Assembly (NCBI GenBank): GCA_903772945.1 | Contig: CAICTM010000232.1 | Span: 24,245 to 88,244, forward strand | Length of the DNA: 64,000 nucleotides | Reading direction: 5' to 3' | Origin: Seminavis robusta | Taxonomy: Eukaryota > Bacillariophyta > Bacillariophyceae > Naviculales > Naviculaceae | Part shown: positions 50,466-61,440 of the stretch, one piece after another | How the letters are laid out: the number at the start of each line of letters is the position of its first letter | Numbering within the stretch: the stretch's first letter is position 1 | Translations under genes and position numbers: made by a program | Notes under the pieces: model-generated | What the model was told of the DNA's origin: nothing | The model's database searches: none | The model's input: only the letters and a program-made list of their open reading frames with translations

Positions 50466-53400
50466 TTAAAAGACATCCTTCAGCTCCATAGATTTTCCCG
50501 CCTTTGCAGCAGCCTCAAACGCGGCCTTTGAACTAACAACGGCAACGGAGGGATCCTTGATCTGCTTCAGACGTTCGGCAAAAGATCTGAAGTCGCTTGC
50601 TTTGGTGTCCAGAATTGCATCTCGTTTCATCTGACGGTATTCAGCGCTTTCATTTACCAACCATCGCTGCAACGCAGTGAAACCCTTCTGATCCGGGCTC
50701 AATGCCCCGTCCTTGTCACCGATTGTACCAATGATGGCAGTAGCCAATGCATCAGGATCATTTTCCAGTGCGTCGGCTGCGGCCATGAGGGCATCTGCGG
50801 CTCCATCGTAAACATCAATGGTCTTGTCCAGATTGGGATCACGATAGCTCAAAAATGAAAAGAAGCCCGAGAAAGAAGAAAACTGGCAGAAACCACCGTA
50901 TGCACCTCCCATAACACGCACGTAATCCCACAAATATCCAGTCCTCAAGAAACGAGCAACAACTTCGGCTGATCCTGGAACTGTCTCACCTTCGTCGAAC
51001 AGCAATCCGGACTTCCCCACATATGAAACCTGGGTCGGAACTACAAAACCTTCGTCCTTGATCGGAACCGTTTCAGCCATGCGCTTCTTGGCTTCAGGAA
51101 CCCAGGGATGAATCTCTTTCAAGTGATTGTTCATCTGGGGGCCATCCGCGTCTCCTGGTAGCTCCTTCAGGAAGCTCTCGACAGTTGGTTGCACAGTCTC
51201 CAATACTTTTGCGTCACCAGTAATGTCCAAGAACATGCCACTGCGAACAGATTCGTTCTCGAGAAGTGTCTTTCGGATGTTTTCCAAACGTGCCAAAAGG
51301 GTCGGCCAATCTTCTTCAGCCTGCTTCAGGAGTTCCTTGACCGTATCGAGGTAGGTGATACCGCCGGTAATCTCGTCAATGTATCCAGCAACACGGTAGC
51401 GCGCCTTCATTCTGTTGTTGATGGCCGCGTGCCCACTGCTCTGAATCATTGATTCCAGGCGAGAACGAGATTCTCTCAACATCTCAACGACTCTGCTCTG
51501 GGAGTCCAATCGAGCTTCGGTCATCATGAGTTTCATGAGCGACAGGAGCTCGCTGGTCTTGTCACTGGTGGCTTTTCCTTGAAAGTATAGCTTTGTGCAC
51601 ATGTGCTCGCCCTTTTCGACGGTTTTGTCGCCTCCTTCAGGATGGACAGCTGTTGTCAGAAGACCGACACTGATGCCGCCCGTGTCTGTACCAATTGTCT
51701 GCGACAAGGCAACGGGATCATATTCGCCAGCGCCGGTTTCCTTCAGCATCCTTCCGAAGAGAGGCAGGAGAGGGACATCATCGAGGGGAAGCACAGAAAG
51801 GTCAATACCCAAATTCACATACGCAATTCCTGACGTGGAACCGAGTTCATGACGGACAACCGTGACACCGGACCCATTCTCATTTTCAGATACTTCAATA
51901 GGGTACTCCGTCTCTTTTCTCTTCAAGTCACTCAGTTCTAGACTGGGAATTGTGGCGCGAGCTTCAGGTGGATCTTCTGAGGCTTGCAGTTCCTTCAACT
52001 CAGCAGTCTTGTCAATCACACTTTGGATTTCGTCCTCCGAAAGCGACTTCTTGATTTCGGCCAACCGCTCTTCTTCATCCTTTACCAACTCCTCTTCCAA
52101 AGTTTTCGAGGGAGCCATCTCCACAGTGGATCTGTGCATATTATCTGCCAAAAATTCCTTTGCCATGTCTTGGAATACCTTCGATCCGGACTCTGCAATC
52201 TTGGCTTTGAGCTCGGCGAGGGGCTCCTCGAACTTCAGAGCTTCCGTGGGAGATTCATCGTACAGCCACTTGCTCATAGATCCCAACATGAAACTGAGCC
52301 CTTTGGGGAAAGAGCCAGTATTGAATTCACGCATCTGTATTGTACGGCACGAGGACAGAACAAGTTAGTACGTCCTGCGACCCGACATACGTATCACGAC
52401 CTCGCCAACAGGTTTGTCACTATTTGACCTCGTACGACGGATACTCACCTGGAACTCGATTGTATTCATCGAGGATGCAATATCCTCATCCGTGAATCCC
52501 TCGGCCACAACCTTGTCAATCGTGCTAATGATCAGTTTCTCGACTTCGTCAACCTTTTCGGGTTTGATTCCCTTTAGTCCAACGGAATAGGTGGCTTGCA
52601 AGAGTTCATCCATGAGACCTCCACCTGTGACACTCTCCCCCAGGGCACTTTCCATGAGAGTCTTGCGCAGAACGCTTTGAGTTGTTCCCATCAAAAGATG
52701 ATCCAGAATATTGAGAGTGAGCTCTTCAAAGGCAGACAGAGGTTTGTCGTTGATCAGCCAGTTTACATTGAGCATGTGTGTTTCTGGTTGATCGGCTCCA
52801 GCGGGGTAGGGCTCTTGCAGCTTGATGGGAGCATCGTACTTTTTGGATTGCCACTGAATCTGACTCTTGACACGGCTTTCGGGTGTTTCGTCGAATTCAT
52901 TCAGATATTCATCCATCAGTTCCAGTCTTTTGTAGACATCATCGTCCCCACTAAAGTAAATACGGGCATTGGCAGGGTGGTAAAACTTGGCGTGAAAGTC
53001 GGCGAATTGTTCAAAGCTGAGGTCGGGAATAACACGAGGGTCACCACCAGAATCGACACCGTAGGTATTGTCTGGAAAGATACTGCGTTGAGATTCTCTG
53101 TTGAGTAAACTGTCTGGACTGCTGTAGACTCCTTTCATTTCGTTGTAAACGACCCCCTTGTATGTAAGTGGTGCATCCTTGTCTTCCAACTCCAAATGCC
53201 ATCCCTCTTGGGCATGGACCATGGGATCGCTGACAGCACGAGGATGAAATACGGCATCGCTGTAGACATTGATGAGATTGTAAAAGTCCTTTTCGTTTTG
53301 ACTGGCCACCACATAACAAGTACGATCCGGGTACGTAAAGGCATTCAGAAAGGTTTGGAGCGACCCCTGAAGGAGTTGCACAAATGGGTCCTTGCTGATG

Positions 53401-53978
53401 ACATTGAATGTTGGAAGAAAAAGAAGACAAAAACCAGTGAGTTTCAGTGTTGGATCCTGCCGATACGAGACAATGCCACAAAGAGACCAAAAAACTTACG
53501 TTTTATACTTTCGGCTTCCGCAAAGGACCGAGTGTTCCAAAATGTGAGGAACACCGGTGCTGTCCGAGGGCGGTGTGCGAAAGGTGATTCCGAAGACCTT
53601 GTTGTCGTCATCGCTGCTGACCGACAAGAGCTGTGCTCCACTCTTTTTGTGTTTGTAGAGGGTGCAGTAGGCTCCGTATTCGGTGACCGTGTCTTTGCTG
53701 AGAACGTCGTAAGCGGGGTGGGTGACCTCGAGTGTTTTTTCCAGGTCGGCAGCGACCGCAGAAGATTGTCGCATCGCGGTGATGCTTTCAGCGGTTCGAC
53801 TCTCTCCACGAAATCGACCCAAAAGACTGGGACTCGATCGAGCTCCCCAAAAGGGCATCCGGGCCGCATGGCTCGAAGCCGCTCTGCTAGCCGCCGCACT
53901 GCGAGTGGCAGTTCCCAACGACGCCACGGAAAACGCCGTCACGCCGGCCCGTTTGATCGCCATGGACCAGGCCATCAT
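50466..53978 (-). CDS. Presequence protease, M16C metallopeptidase (PreP/Cym1)
   Basis: Exons 53978..53500, 53394..52449 and 52334..50466 join in phase through introns of 105 and 114 bp to give 1097 residues. The N-terminus is Ala/Ser/Arg-rich ([20 protein letters not shown]), fitting a mitochondrial or plastid targeting peptide. The inverted zinc motif HILEH is near residue 143, and the downstream Glu of YNEMKG near residue 244. The M16C middle region follows ([19 protein letters not shown]) and a C-terminal [18 protein letters not shown] with the Arg/Tyr that close the chamber. This enzyme degrades cleaved targeting peptides inside organelles. Length fits the roughly 1000-residue family. 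The frame is open upstream to 53999 without an ATG. Two closely spaced ATGs at 53978 and 53975 start the protein. Confidence 0.9.
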
Positions 53979-55026
53979 GATAAAGGCAACCGAAAACAAA
54001 AAAGAAGGAGCTCGGCTGCAACAACAACAATATCAACAACAATGTCAAGGTGAGAACCATAAATGATGCTACAATCGTGCAGGCGTCACGATTGAAGATC
54101 CAATCCAAAAACAGAATGACAAAATGTCATCTTTTGTACACACCTTGCAGTATTCATCTGAAGCATTCGAGGCTCTAAAATAGAGGCAGGGTAAAAGAAA
54201 GAAGATGTTTGACCAGGAACAAACAAGTCAAGATATTGTAAGAAAACCTGTATCCAAGTTTGTTTGAATGAATAGGTGCTGTGTTGCTCTCTGCGATACT
54301 AGTAGAGTCAGGCCGAACTCTGCTGATGCTGTCGCTGGATACGATCACCACACTTACTCAGTTGCAAAGATCTACTCGAGTACACAATAGATATGGATTG
54401 TATCCTTCACGATTCTTCTTCTTGGTCCTTGACAGCTGGCGACATTATTCCATCATCGTCGAAAGCTGACGATGGCACCAACGCAGTTCTCTGACAAGTG
54501 GAATGGGATCTTTCGTTCCTGTTCTTTGTTCTTCTTGACCACAAAGGATAGGGATTGATATGCCTCCTGGCTCGTCTCCGTTTCCATAAATCTTTTATTA
54601 CCAACACCTAGTATTCGCGCGCTCCGCGCGCTCATCCCTTTCTCTGCTTCGCCCCGATCCTCATTCATGCGAAAAATGTGAAGAACGCAAGGCGACTTTC
54701 ATGTGCATGTACATGCGTTGACTGTATCCCGTCAATACAATACTAGTCGAATACGTAGACTTCTACAGAGGCCTCTAAGTAATGCGCGCGGGGTATAATT
54801 CAAACCTCCACTCCCCATCGGTACCCTTACCCCTAAAAGCAAATCGTCTCCGGGAGACGAAATACTGTGCCGAGCTCACTGCATTCACACGGATCCACGG
54901 CATGCAAGCGTTGAGGGTGGCTCCCATGATTTCCACCGTGGTACGTGGTACCTGGGACCGTACTGTACGGTACCTTTACTGTACGATGTATAAAAGACGC
55001 ACTCAAGCCTGTTCCTCCAGTACTGG

Positions 55027-55066
55027 TACCGTACCGTTCCGTACCGTACCGTACCGTACCGTACCA
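55027..55066. repeat. (GTACC)n microsatellite
   Basis: Tandem GTACC/GTTCC units, matching the repeat at 9943-9975. Each unit contains the palindrome GTAC. Confidence 0.7.
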
Positions 55067-56830
55067 GCGGCACAACATGACAAGTCCAAACGAAAAGGTG
55101 TTGCTGTTATGGGAGCAATTTTGTGTGTTGATGCCACCCACCAAGAATGGACTCGCCTCAACCTACAAGTCCATGACAAGGACAAGAAGGGGGCAAACAT
55201 TGAACGCTCAAGCAAATTTGAGGGACATGTATGATACCCCTCGAGAGGTCTAGACTCTACTCTAGAAGTAGTCTGCAACTGGGCACCAGGGAGGCGGTGG
55301 TTGCGCTGCGTATGCACAATGCACAACCGCCACGGGCCCAGGAGCCGCGGCACCTCCAGCAACGCACACGAGGAGACCAAGAGGAACGGAGTCACAAAAA
55401 GAGCGCACTGGCTAATAGAACGACGAGCAAAAGGGGGCCGCATTGCTTGCAGCTGACTGACAGTTTCATGCACATATATCTATCAGCTATCAGCTACTAT
55501 TAAGCTAGCTTATTACAGGCAACTGGAACATCTCTGGATCAGGCTTTTGACGAGTTCTCTCGTTCTCTCGTTCTCTCGGTTCCAGCTGCACCTCGCATCA
55601 TTAGATCTATGGATCCTGGACTCTGGACTCGACGAAGTCTTGTCCTTCACTTACATACTTCTTGTGCCTTGTGGCTTGCGGTATCAGCGTGACTTATCCG
55701 CTGGGACGAGAGAAGCCAGAAGCATGCACCCAGCACGTTCATGTTTCACACAGAATCAAGTTTCTGGCAAGGGGACGGTTTGGGGGTTAGAGATCCATAA
55801 TAACGTCCTCGTGCTCACCTCTGCTTATAATAATATCTCGTCGACATTTGTATAGGTACCAGTGACGAAAGAAGTTATAACACCTTGCTGGTATTGCTGA
55901 AGCTACCGGTACACATCATCGTACTGGTCAATGGCCAGGAGTCGCCAACGCCTCTCAAGCTGAATGGCTCCTTGTTCCTTTCCTTGTGAATGAATCAAGA
56001 AGCAAGCCAAGCAATCTAGCTAGCTAGTAGCTAGCTAGCTAGACTGAGACTCTACTAGCTAGCTCTGTCTAGCTAGCTAGCTTTAGTACTAGAAGTAGAG
56101 CTAGTTGGCGGTAGCCACGTACTGCAACTACCGGTAGCTATCTGGTAGCACAACCGTGCTGTTCATTGTACATTGTACAACCAACCGACAGAAATCAGAC
56201 GCCCTCCCCTTTCGACAGCCACAGGCCCACGGGATACGTCGCTTGTGGTTCCGCCAAACTTTGGGTATTCGCTGCTTCCTTCCACACCGAGCAGCCTTCA
56301 GATTCAGATGGTTTTGTCAACAGCTTTTTATTCTTCAGCTAGACTGTGCATCCAAAGTCCAGGCCAAAAAGCAAGCAAAATAAATGAAATAAGCAGTGGT
56401 TTCCTGGCCCGCGAAGAACGAATCCGCTACAAGACAATTCGGTTCACAACCTTCGAATGCAGGATTTCTTCTGGTGACAAAAACGAACTTCAGCCACACT
56501 TGGGGCTATACTCTTCTCAGGTACATGTTGTCTGACCACCCAACTGTCTTACCTCAACAGACCGTTCCTTTAGAAAGAGGAACTTCGGAAAGAGGATTCA
56601 ATGGAACGTCCAAGTCAGTCGTATGAACTTCGATGAAGCTAGTCATCGTTAGGTGTGTTAAAACGTAGGCTACCATTGCGTCATTCGAAAATAATTTCAT
56701 ATTTCCAATGTTAAAAAGCCCCTATTGTAATCAAATTGAACCCATGACGGGTCGGAGCCTTTGGAGGGAAAGGTGAACTGCTTCTACAAGAATGGAATTT
56801 TGTGTATCAGAATCGTGCAAGACCCATCAC

Positions 56831-57343
56831 TTAACAATGGTTGAATTGATTCACTTCAAGGAACACATAGGTTAATCCATACAAACTCCATTGACATTTA
56901 CAATGTGCTGGTTTGAACCAGCTATTGATAATTGGTACTTGACGTTTTCTACGAGTAGATACGCCCGTATAATTGGACAGTTTCCAAACTGAGCTCATGC
57001 AGCTGCTGTTACGGAACGGAGGATCTTCAATGAAAGACTTTGCTCCATCACTGCTTAAAGACTTAATGATTTGTCTTGTCCACATCACTGCCTGTAAGTC
57101 TATTGCGGCTTCCGTGCCTTGAAAATGATTTGAATCCATGTTCTAACAAGCCAATTGTATCTCCAGTCCAATTGTACAGGATGCGGGACGGTGTGATGTG
57201 AGACATCAACAGCCTTTGAATGACCTCAGTACTTGGGTTGAGTTGCTCGGATGGTCAGAATTAGATGGAGGTTCACTTGAAGAACCTTGAGCTTCTGTCT
57301 CAGCAGATGCAATGAGATCTGAATAGATATTGGCGAAGTCCAT
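56831..57343 (-). pseudogene. Decayed coding fragment, unknown
   Basis: From ATG 57343 a frame reads MDFANIYSDLIASAETEAQG and stops after about 45 codons. A neighbouring frame then has EVIQRLLMSHITPSRILYNW, and from 57139 a third frame continues for 102 codons (ATGAAIDLQAVMWTRQI-like, reading TEAAIDLQAVMWTRQIIKSL). The composition is protein-like in each part and the parts abut, so it looks like one gene with two frameshifts, possibly from a retroelement. I cannot assign a family. Confidence 0.3.
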
Positions 57344-58040
57344 GATGACATTCAAAGGGAAACCAAAAGACTTATTTGGTGCATGTTGATTTTATTCGTA
57401 TAAAGGTCTTGGGTGTCTGCTTCGACAACGAAGACAAAAGAATGGTTATCCCGCCCTACACTTTGCTGTACATTTCAAAATTGTATGCGGCTTCGCCTCC
57501 AAATCGACGGCAGCTTCTCACCGGTTCCATGAGCTTTCCATGATGGCTCAGACGCTCAGACGCAAGGTACCAGGCACCTAGCTAGGTAGCAACCGTACAG
57601 GAGCTCTACGCTCTACCGGTATGTAGGTGGTGTCCTGTGTAGCTCCAGCCACACGGTTCTTTCAGCGACTTTGAACCTGAATTGCTACGAGTACCGATTT
57701 ACGTAGAATGCTACGGGAAGTGCAGGTTCATCAGTGGCTGATTCGTGGTAAACCCATTATGTGCCTACAGCTTAGCGTACACGGGGCCAATCGATCGTTT
57801 TTGCTCTTCGGGCAAACCGCAGCATAGGAGCCATCCCCCGCCGAGAGCAGTCGTCAAATCTCTCTTGGTTGCTAAAACTAGTCTTAGAAGAAGGCATCGG
57901 ATAACAAGTTGAAGAATCTGTTTGAAGGTCAAAGCCCTCAATAATACAGCGGAACCCTCTGACTATTCTCTGAAAGCTCTTGTATAACATAGGCTTGCAC
58001 TGCTCTATTGCATTCCCTTCCTTCTCTGCATTCGAGCTTC

Positions 58041-59759
58041 ATGTTGCCAGCAACTCGAGCCTGGAATAGTCTCACAATTTCCCGAGCCAGAGAATCAAAT
58101 CCCAATAGCAACAGCAACCGCAGCAGCAACCGCAGCAGCAACCGCAAGCAACCACAGCAGCCATCAACAGCACAAGCTCGTACAGGAAGCGTCTCATTAC
58201 GCACCACCAAAAGCACCATTAATACCTCCAACTCGAACGCCGCAGCTTCTCGCGCCTTTGCCCAACAAGCCGCCCGAGCCACATTAGCCACAATGATGAA
58301 TACCAACGCCGGTGCCAAGAATGCCCCATCCGGTTCGTCCGGTGAACAACCTCTCCACTGCGGTAAGTGGACCCCCGAAGAAGAGGCGTACGTGCAGTGC
58401 CTCATTGAAGAGTTCCAAGCGGGCTATTTGCCCATTCGCGAAGGCACCAGTCTCCGCAGTTTCCTCTCCAAGATGCTCAACTGCAAGCCCAAGCGCATCA
58501 GTAAGAAATTCGAGGGAAGCGACTACAATGGCAAGCAAGTCTACGTCAGCCAGCCCTACAAATTGACGGCCGAAGAAGCACGAGAACGTCGCGACCGATT
58601 GTGCACTCTGGAGCGAAAGTTTCACCAGAGTGTGGCCGAACTCAAGAACGCCGAAGGAGGAGGAGGAGGCAAACCATCCTATGAAGAACCACTCGATGCC
58701 GCCGCCGCTGCCATTGGAGGAGCCGCTTCTCTGCCCGGTGGCGCATCCGCATCGGCTCGCAACAACATGGGCGGCATGAACCTCTCCATGAATCCCATGA
58801 ATATGAACATGAACTCCATGAATATGAATGCCATGAATATGAATTCCATGAATGCTTCTGGCATGGGAGTGGGAGCCATGGGGGGACAAATGAACCAGAT
58901 GAATTCCATGAATAGAGCACCCTCTCCAAGTGTCCACGAGCCTCTCTTTTCCTCTGCTGCTGCTGGACAAGGAAACGCCTCCTCTTCATCTTCCCAACAG
59001 CAGCCTCTCCAGCAGCAACAGTTCCTCGAAGAATTGGCCTTTCAAGACAGCATGCTCCGTTTGCGTCAACAGCAAGCTCAGCAACAGGCAGCACAACAGC
59101 AGCAAGCCCAGCAACAGGCGGCTGCTCAGCAGCAAGCACAGCAACAGCAGCAGTCGGGACAAGGACAAGGAAATGGTTCCAATGGTGCTGCTGGATCGGC
59201 TGCTGCCGGATCCTACGTCGACCCCATCTTGGGAAGTCTCGCTCTCAGTCAGAATGCTGTCAACACCACTCCTTTAGCTGCTTCCCAGTACTGGAGACGT
59301 CAAGCACTCCTAGAGGCATCCACGCACTTGGACTCCCTTCGCATGGCCCAGGCTGGAGCCATTGGCATTCAAAGGCCGACACTCGAACCCGGTGGTCTTC
59401 GTGATCTTCGCATGCCGGCTCACCTCGGAGGAGCCATGCCCAACGGTGGACAGTTTGCCGATTCATCCTCCTCGGACAATGCTGCCGCTGCAGCCTCTCT
59501 CGATTCCTCTTTCCACAAAAAGCGCCGTGTCTCGGATGCTGCCACGAACATGACCTTGCAGCAGCAAATGGCCATGAACAAGGACAATTCCATGGCTCCC
59601 GGACCCGGTGGAAACATTGCGAAGCGCATGAGACGTGACGATGCCTCGTCTTCAGAAGAGCTACAACAACAGATTCAGCACCAACAGCAGCAGCTCGCCA
59701 ACCTCCAAGGAGGTTTGGGACCAGGAGCACAAGGCTTCAACAACCAATTCCTTCGTTAG
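58041..59759 (+). CDS. Myb/SANT-like domain protein with Gln- and Asn/Met-rich tail
   Basis: Single exon. The frame is open from 58008 but the first ATG is at 58041, giving 572 residues. Residues about 108-185 form a conserved block: GKWTPEEEAYVQCLIEEFQ, then GTSLRSFLSKMLNCKPKRIS and KKFEG. The W-T-x-E-E-E start resembles Myb/SANT helices. A helical segment follows (LTAEEARERRDRLCTLERKF). Residues about 250-295 are Met/Asn repeats (MNMNSMNMNAMNMNSMN), and about 320-385 are Gln-rich. Near residue 493 there is a basic KKRRV patch, a possible nuclear signal. I recall similar blocks in other diatom proteins of unknown function. A nuclear regulatory role is inferred. Confidence 0.75.
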   Translation: MLPATRAWNSLTISRARESNPNSNSNRSSNRSSNRKQPQQPSTAQARTGSVSLRTTKSTINTSNSNAAASRAFAQQAARATLATMMNTNAGAKNAPSGSSGEQPLHCGKWTPEEEAYVQCLIEEFQAGYLPIREGTSLRSFLSKMLNCKPKRISKKFEGSDYNGKQVYVSQPYKLTAEEARERRDRLCTLERKFHQSVAELKNAEGGGGGKPSYEEPLDAAAAAIGGAASLPGGASASARNNMGGMNLSMNPMNMNMNSMNMNAMNMNSMNASGMGVGAMGGQMNQMNSMNRAPSPSVHEPLFSSAAAGQGNASSSSSQQQPLQQQQFLEELAFQDSMLRLRQQQAQQQAAQQQQAQQQAAAQQQAQQQQQSGQGQGNGSNGAAGSAAAGSYVDPILGSLALSQNAVNTTPLAASQYWRRQALLEASTHLDSLRMAQAGAIGIQRPTLEPGGLRDLRMPAHLGGAMPNGGQFADSSSSDNAAAAASLDSSFHKKRRVSDAATNMTLQQQMAMNKDNSMAPGPGGNIAKRMRRDDASSSEELQQQIQHQQQQLANLQGGLGPGAQGFNNQFLR

Positions 59760-61208
59760 TCCCACTAACGAACGACAAAACCACAAAGAATGCATGGCGA
59801 TGCGATGCGATGACATGCGAGGGGCGATGCAAAGGCGACAAAGACGACGAGGAAGGAAGGAAATCAATCAAGCAAAAAGTATGTGGCAAGTGGTAACAAC
59901 AGCGGCCATGTCAACCCGCTTTTCCTTTTGTGTGTGTGATGGAGTGCCGTCGAAGAGGGACTGACAGCTCCATTGATGTATAAAGACGAATTCAATTAAA
60001 ATGAAACATCCATAATAGTATCAATACCAAAAAAAATTCAAAAACAAAACTGCTTTGTGTGCTGCTTGTACTGTATCGGTATCTAGCTAGTATCAACACC
60101 AAAAACAATTTGCTCTGTATGCTACTCGTACTGCGGCTACTACATGTACCGGTAGGGATGTCGTGGCTTGGTCTCAAGTCAATACCGAACCCCATTTTTT
60201 AAAAAGGTTCAGGAAAACAAAGCTCTGGGACTGGAAGGGCCGGGGCGAGACCAATACCAATCCGGTGCCGTATTGCGACGTGAAATTACCACACCGCATC
60301 CTCGGTCACGTTGGTATCCAGAACACCAACAAAGACAGGAAGGAACTAAATCATGCAGCCATCCCTGGTGCGTGTTGGCTGTTTCTAGCTAGTTTTGCTG
60401 TGTTGGCTGATCCAAAGTGCATACCGGTAGGATCACTACACCGGTGTACGAGCTCAAAAGTAGGAGCACCTATCCCAGAGGTCGGCCCATAGGCAGCCGT
60501 ATTGGCTACTCTTGTAATAAGAACCTGATCCTTAGTCCACCTAGCTAGGCCTCACGTCTGGCTCTCTGGGGCGGCTTTTGAGTGGGGCGTTAGCTTCAAC
60601 GCCATGGTAACCTTTGTTTATATCGCATTCCTTGAATGCTGGATCTCTGAAGCTTTTAATTCGTACGGTGCGGTGCGGTACAGTGCGGTGCGCAGGTACA
60701 AAAATCGTCAACGAAAATTCTCTGCAAAATACTAAAAGACTGTCCACTGATAATTCAGAGGGAATATTAAGCAATACAACACTAAAAGTGTTCGGGGGAA
60801 GTGTTCAGGAGAAGTGTTCGGGAGCAGTGTTTGAGAGAAGTGAAACCAAATTTGCAGAGGAATGCGATTCTCAGCTTGCCTTTTGATAAAGTCAGGTGGA
60901 AGACCTTGGAATTAGCTGGCCTGCATGACATGCGCAGTGGTGGCCTGCCCATGTCATCCGGAGCGTAGTCCTACACTAGTGAACTGCGACAATACCATTG
61001 TGGATTGATTAATCTAACGATCTAAGAGATGTAAAGTTTGTATTTCCAAATAAGTGAGCAGTTATTGATTATTTTCTAGAATAGGCCCGCAATTTATAAA
61101 GCTGTAAAGCTGAATTGTAAGCTGTATCCCGTCGCACTCCCTAACAGCTGAAATGAAGCTGTAGCAAGAAACAATAGGAGAGAGTCCCCAGCAACGTGCT
61201 GAGGTAGA
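59760..61208. other. Intergenic with short repeats
   Basis: About 1.45 kb downstream of the Myb-like gene and before the Copia fragments. It contains GGTGCGGTACAGTGCGGTGCG repeats near 60670 and GAAGTGTTC(A/G)GG repeats at 60790-60840. A near-duplicate pair CAATACCAAAAA / CAACACCAAAAA with CTGTATCGGTATC / CTGTATGCTACTC follows at 60020-60130. No gene or RNA seen. Confidence 0.4.
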
Positions 61209-61440
61209 TTACCATCCCATGAGGAGCTTCCGAATGACTGCAAACTGTGGAGCTGGCAGACCCTTAGTGAAGATGTCGGCCCGTTGGCTGTTCTAGAGTC
61301 GGAATGTACTTGGCCACGATGCCCTTCGACTCCCCGATATTCGACCTAAAGAAGTGGTACTTCAATGCCAAATACTTGTTGCGGGCTGACATCTTGGGAA
61401 CATTCACAAGAGTGTCTCGAAACTTGGGGTTGTGGTTCAG
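61209..61440 (-). pseudogene. Copia-type RNase H C-terminal fragment (minus)
   Basis: On the minus strand the sequence from about 61440 reads HNPKFRDTLVNVPKMSARNK, then LKYHFFRSNIGESKG. After a frameshift it continues RADIFTKGLPAPQFAVIRKL and ends at a stop at 61209-61211. This is the end of the Copia RNase H domain (the ADIFTK signature near the Pol C-terminus). Only this tail is present. Confidence 0.75.

Larger units (their letters stand above)
53979..58040. other. 4 kb gene-poor region
   Basis: No convincing complete gene. Contents seen: CAACAA-rich upstream of the protease (54015-54050), a CGCGCGCTCCGCGCGC palindrome near 54617, GTACC repeats at 55027-55066, CTAG-rich DNA at 56015-56105, and a decayed coding fragment on the minus strand at 56831-57343. 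Open frames at 54782-55234, 55003-55473 and 56156-56535 look like chance. Confidence 0.4.

Noticed and set aside
55003-55473. 156-codon minus-strand frame
   Set aside because: Its end lies in the GTACC microsatellite, giving periodic residues, and no domain is visible.
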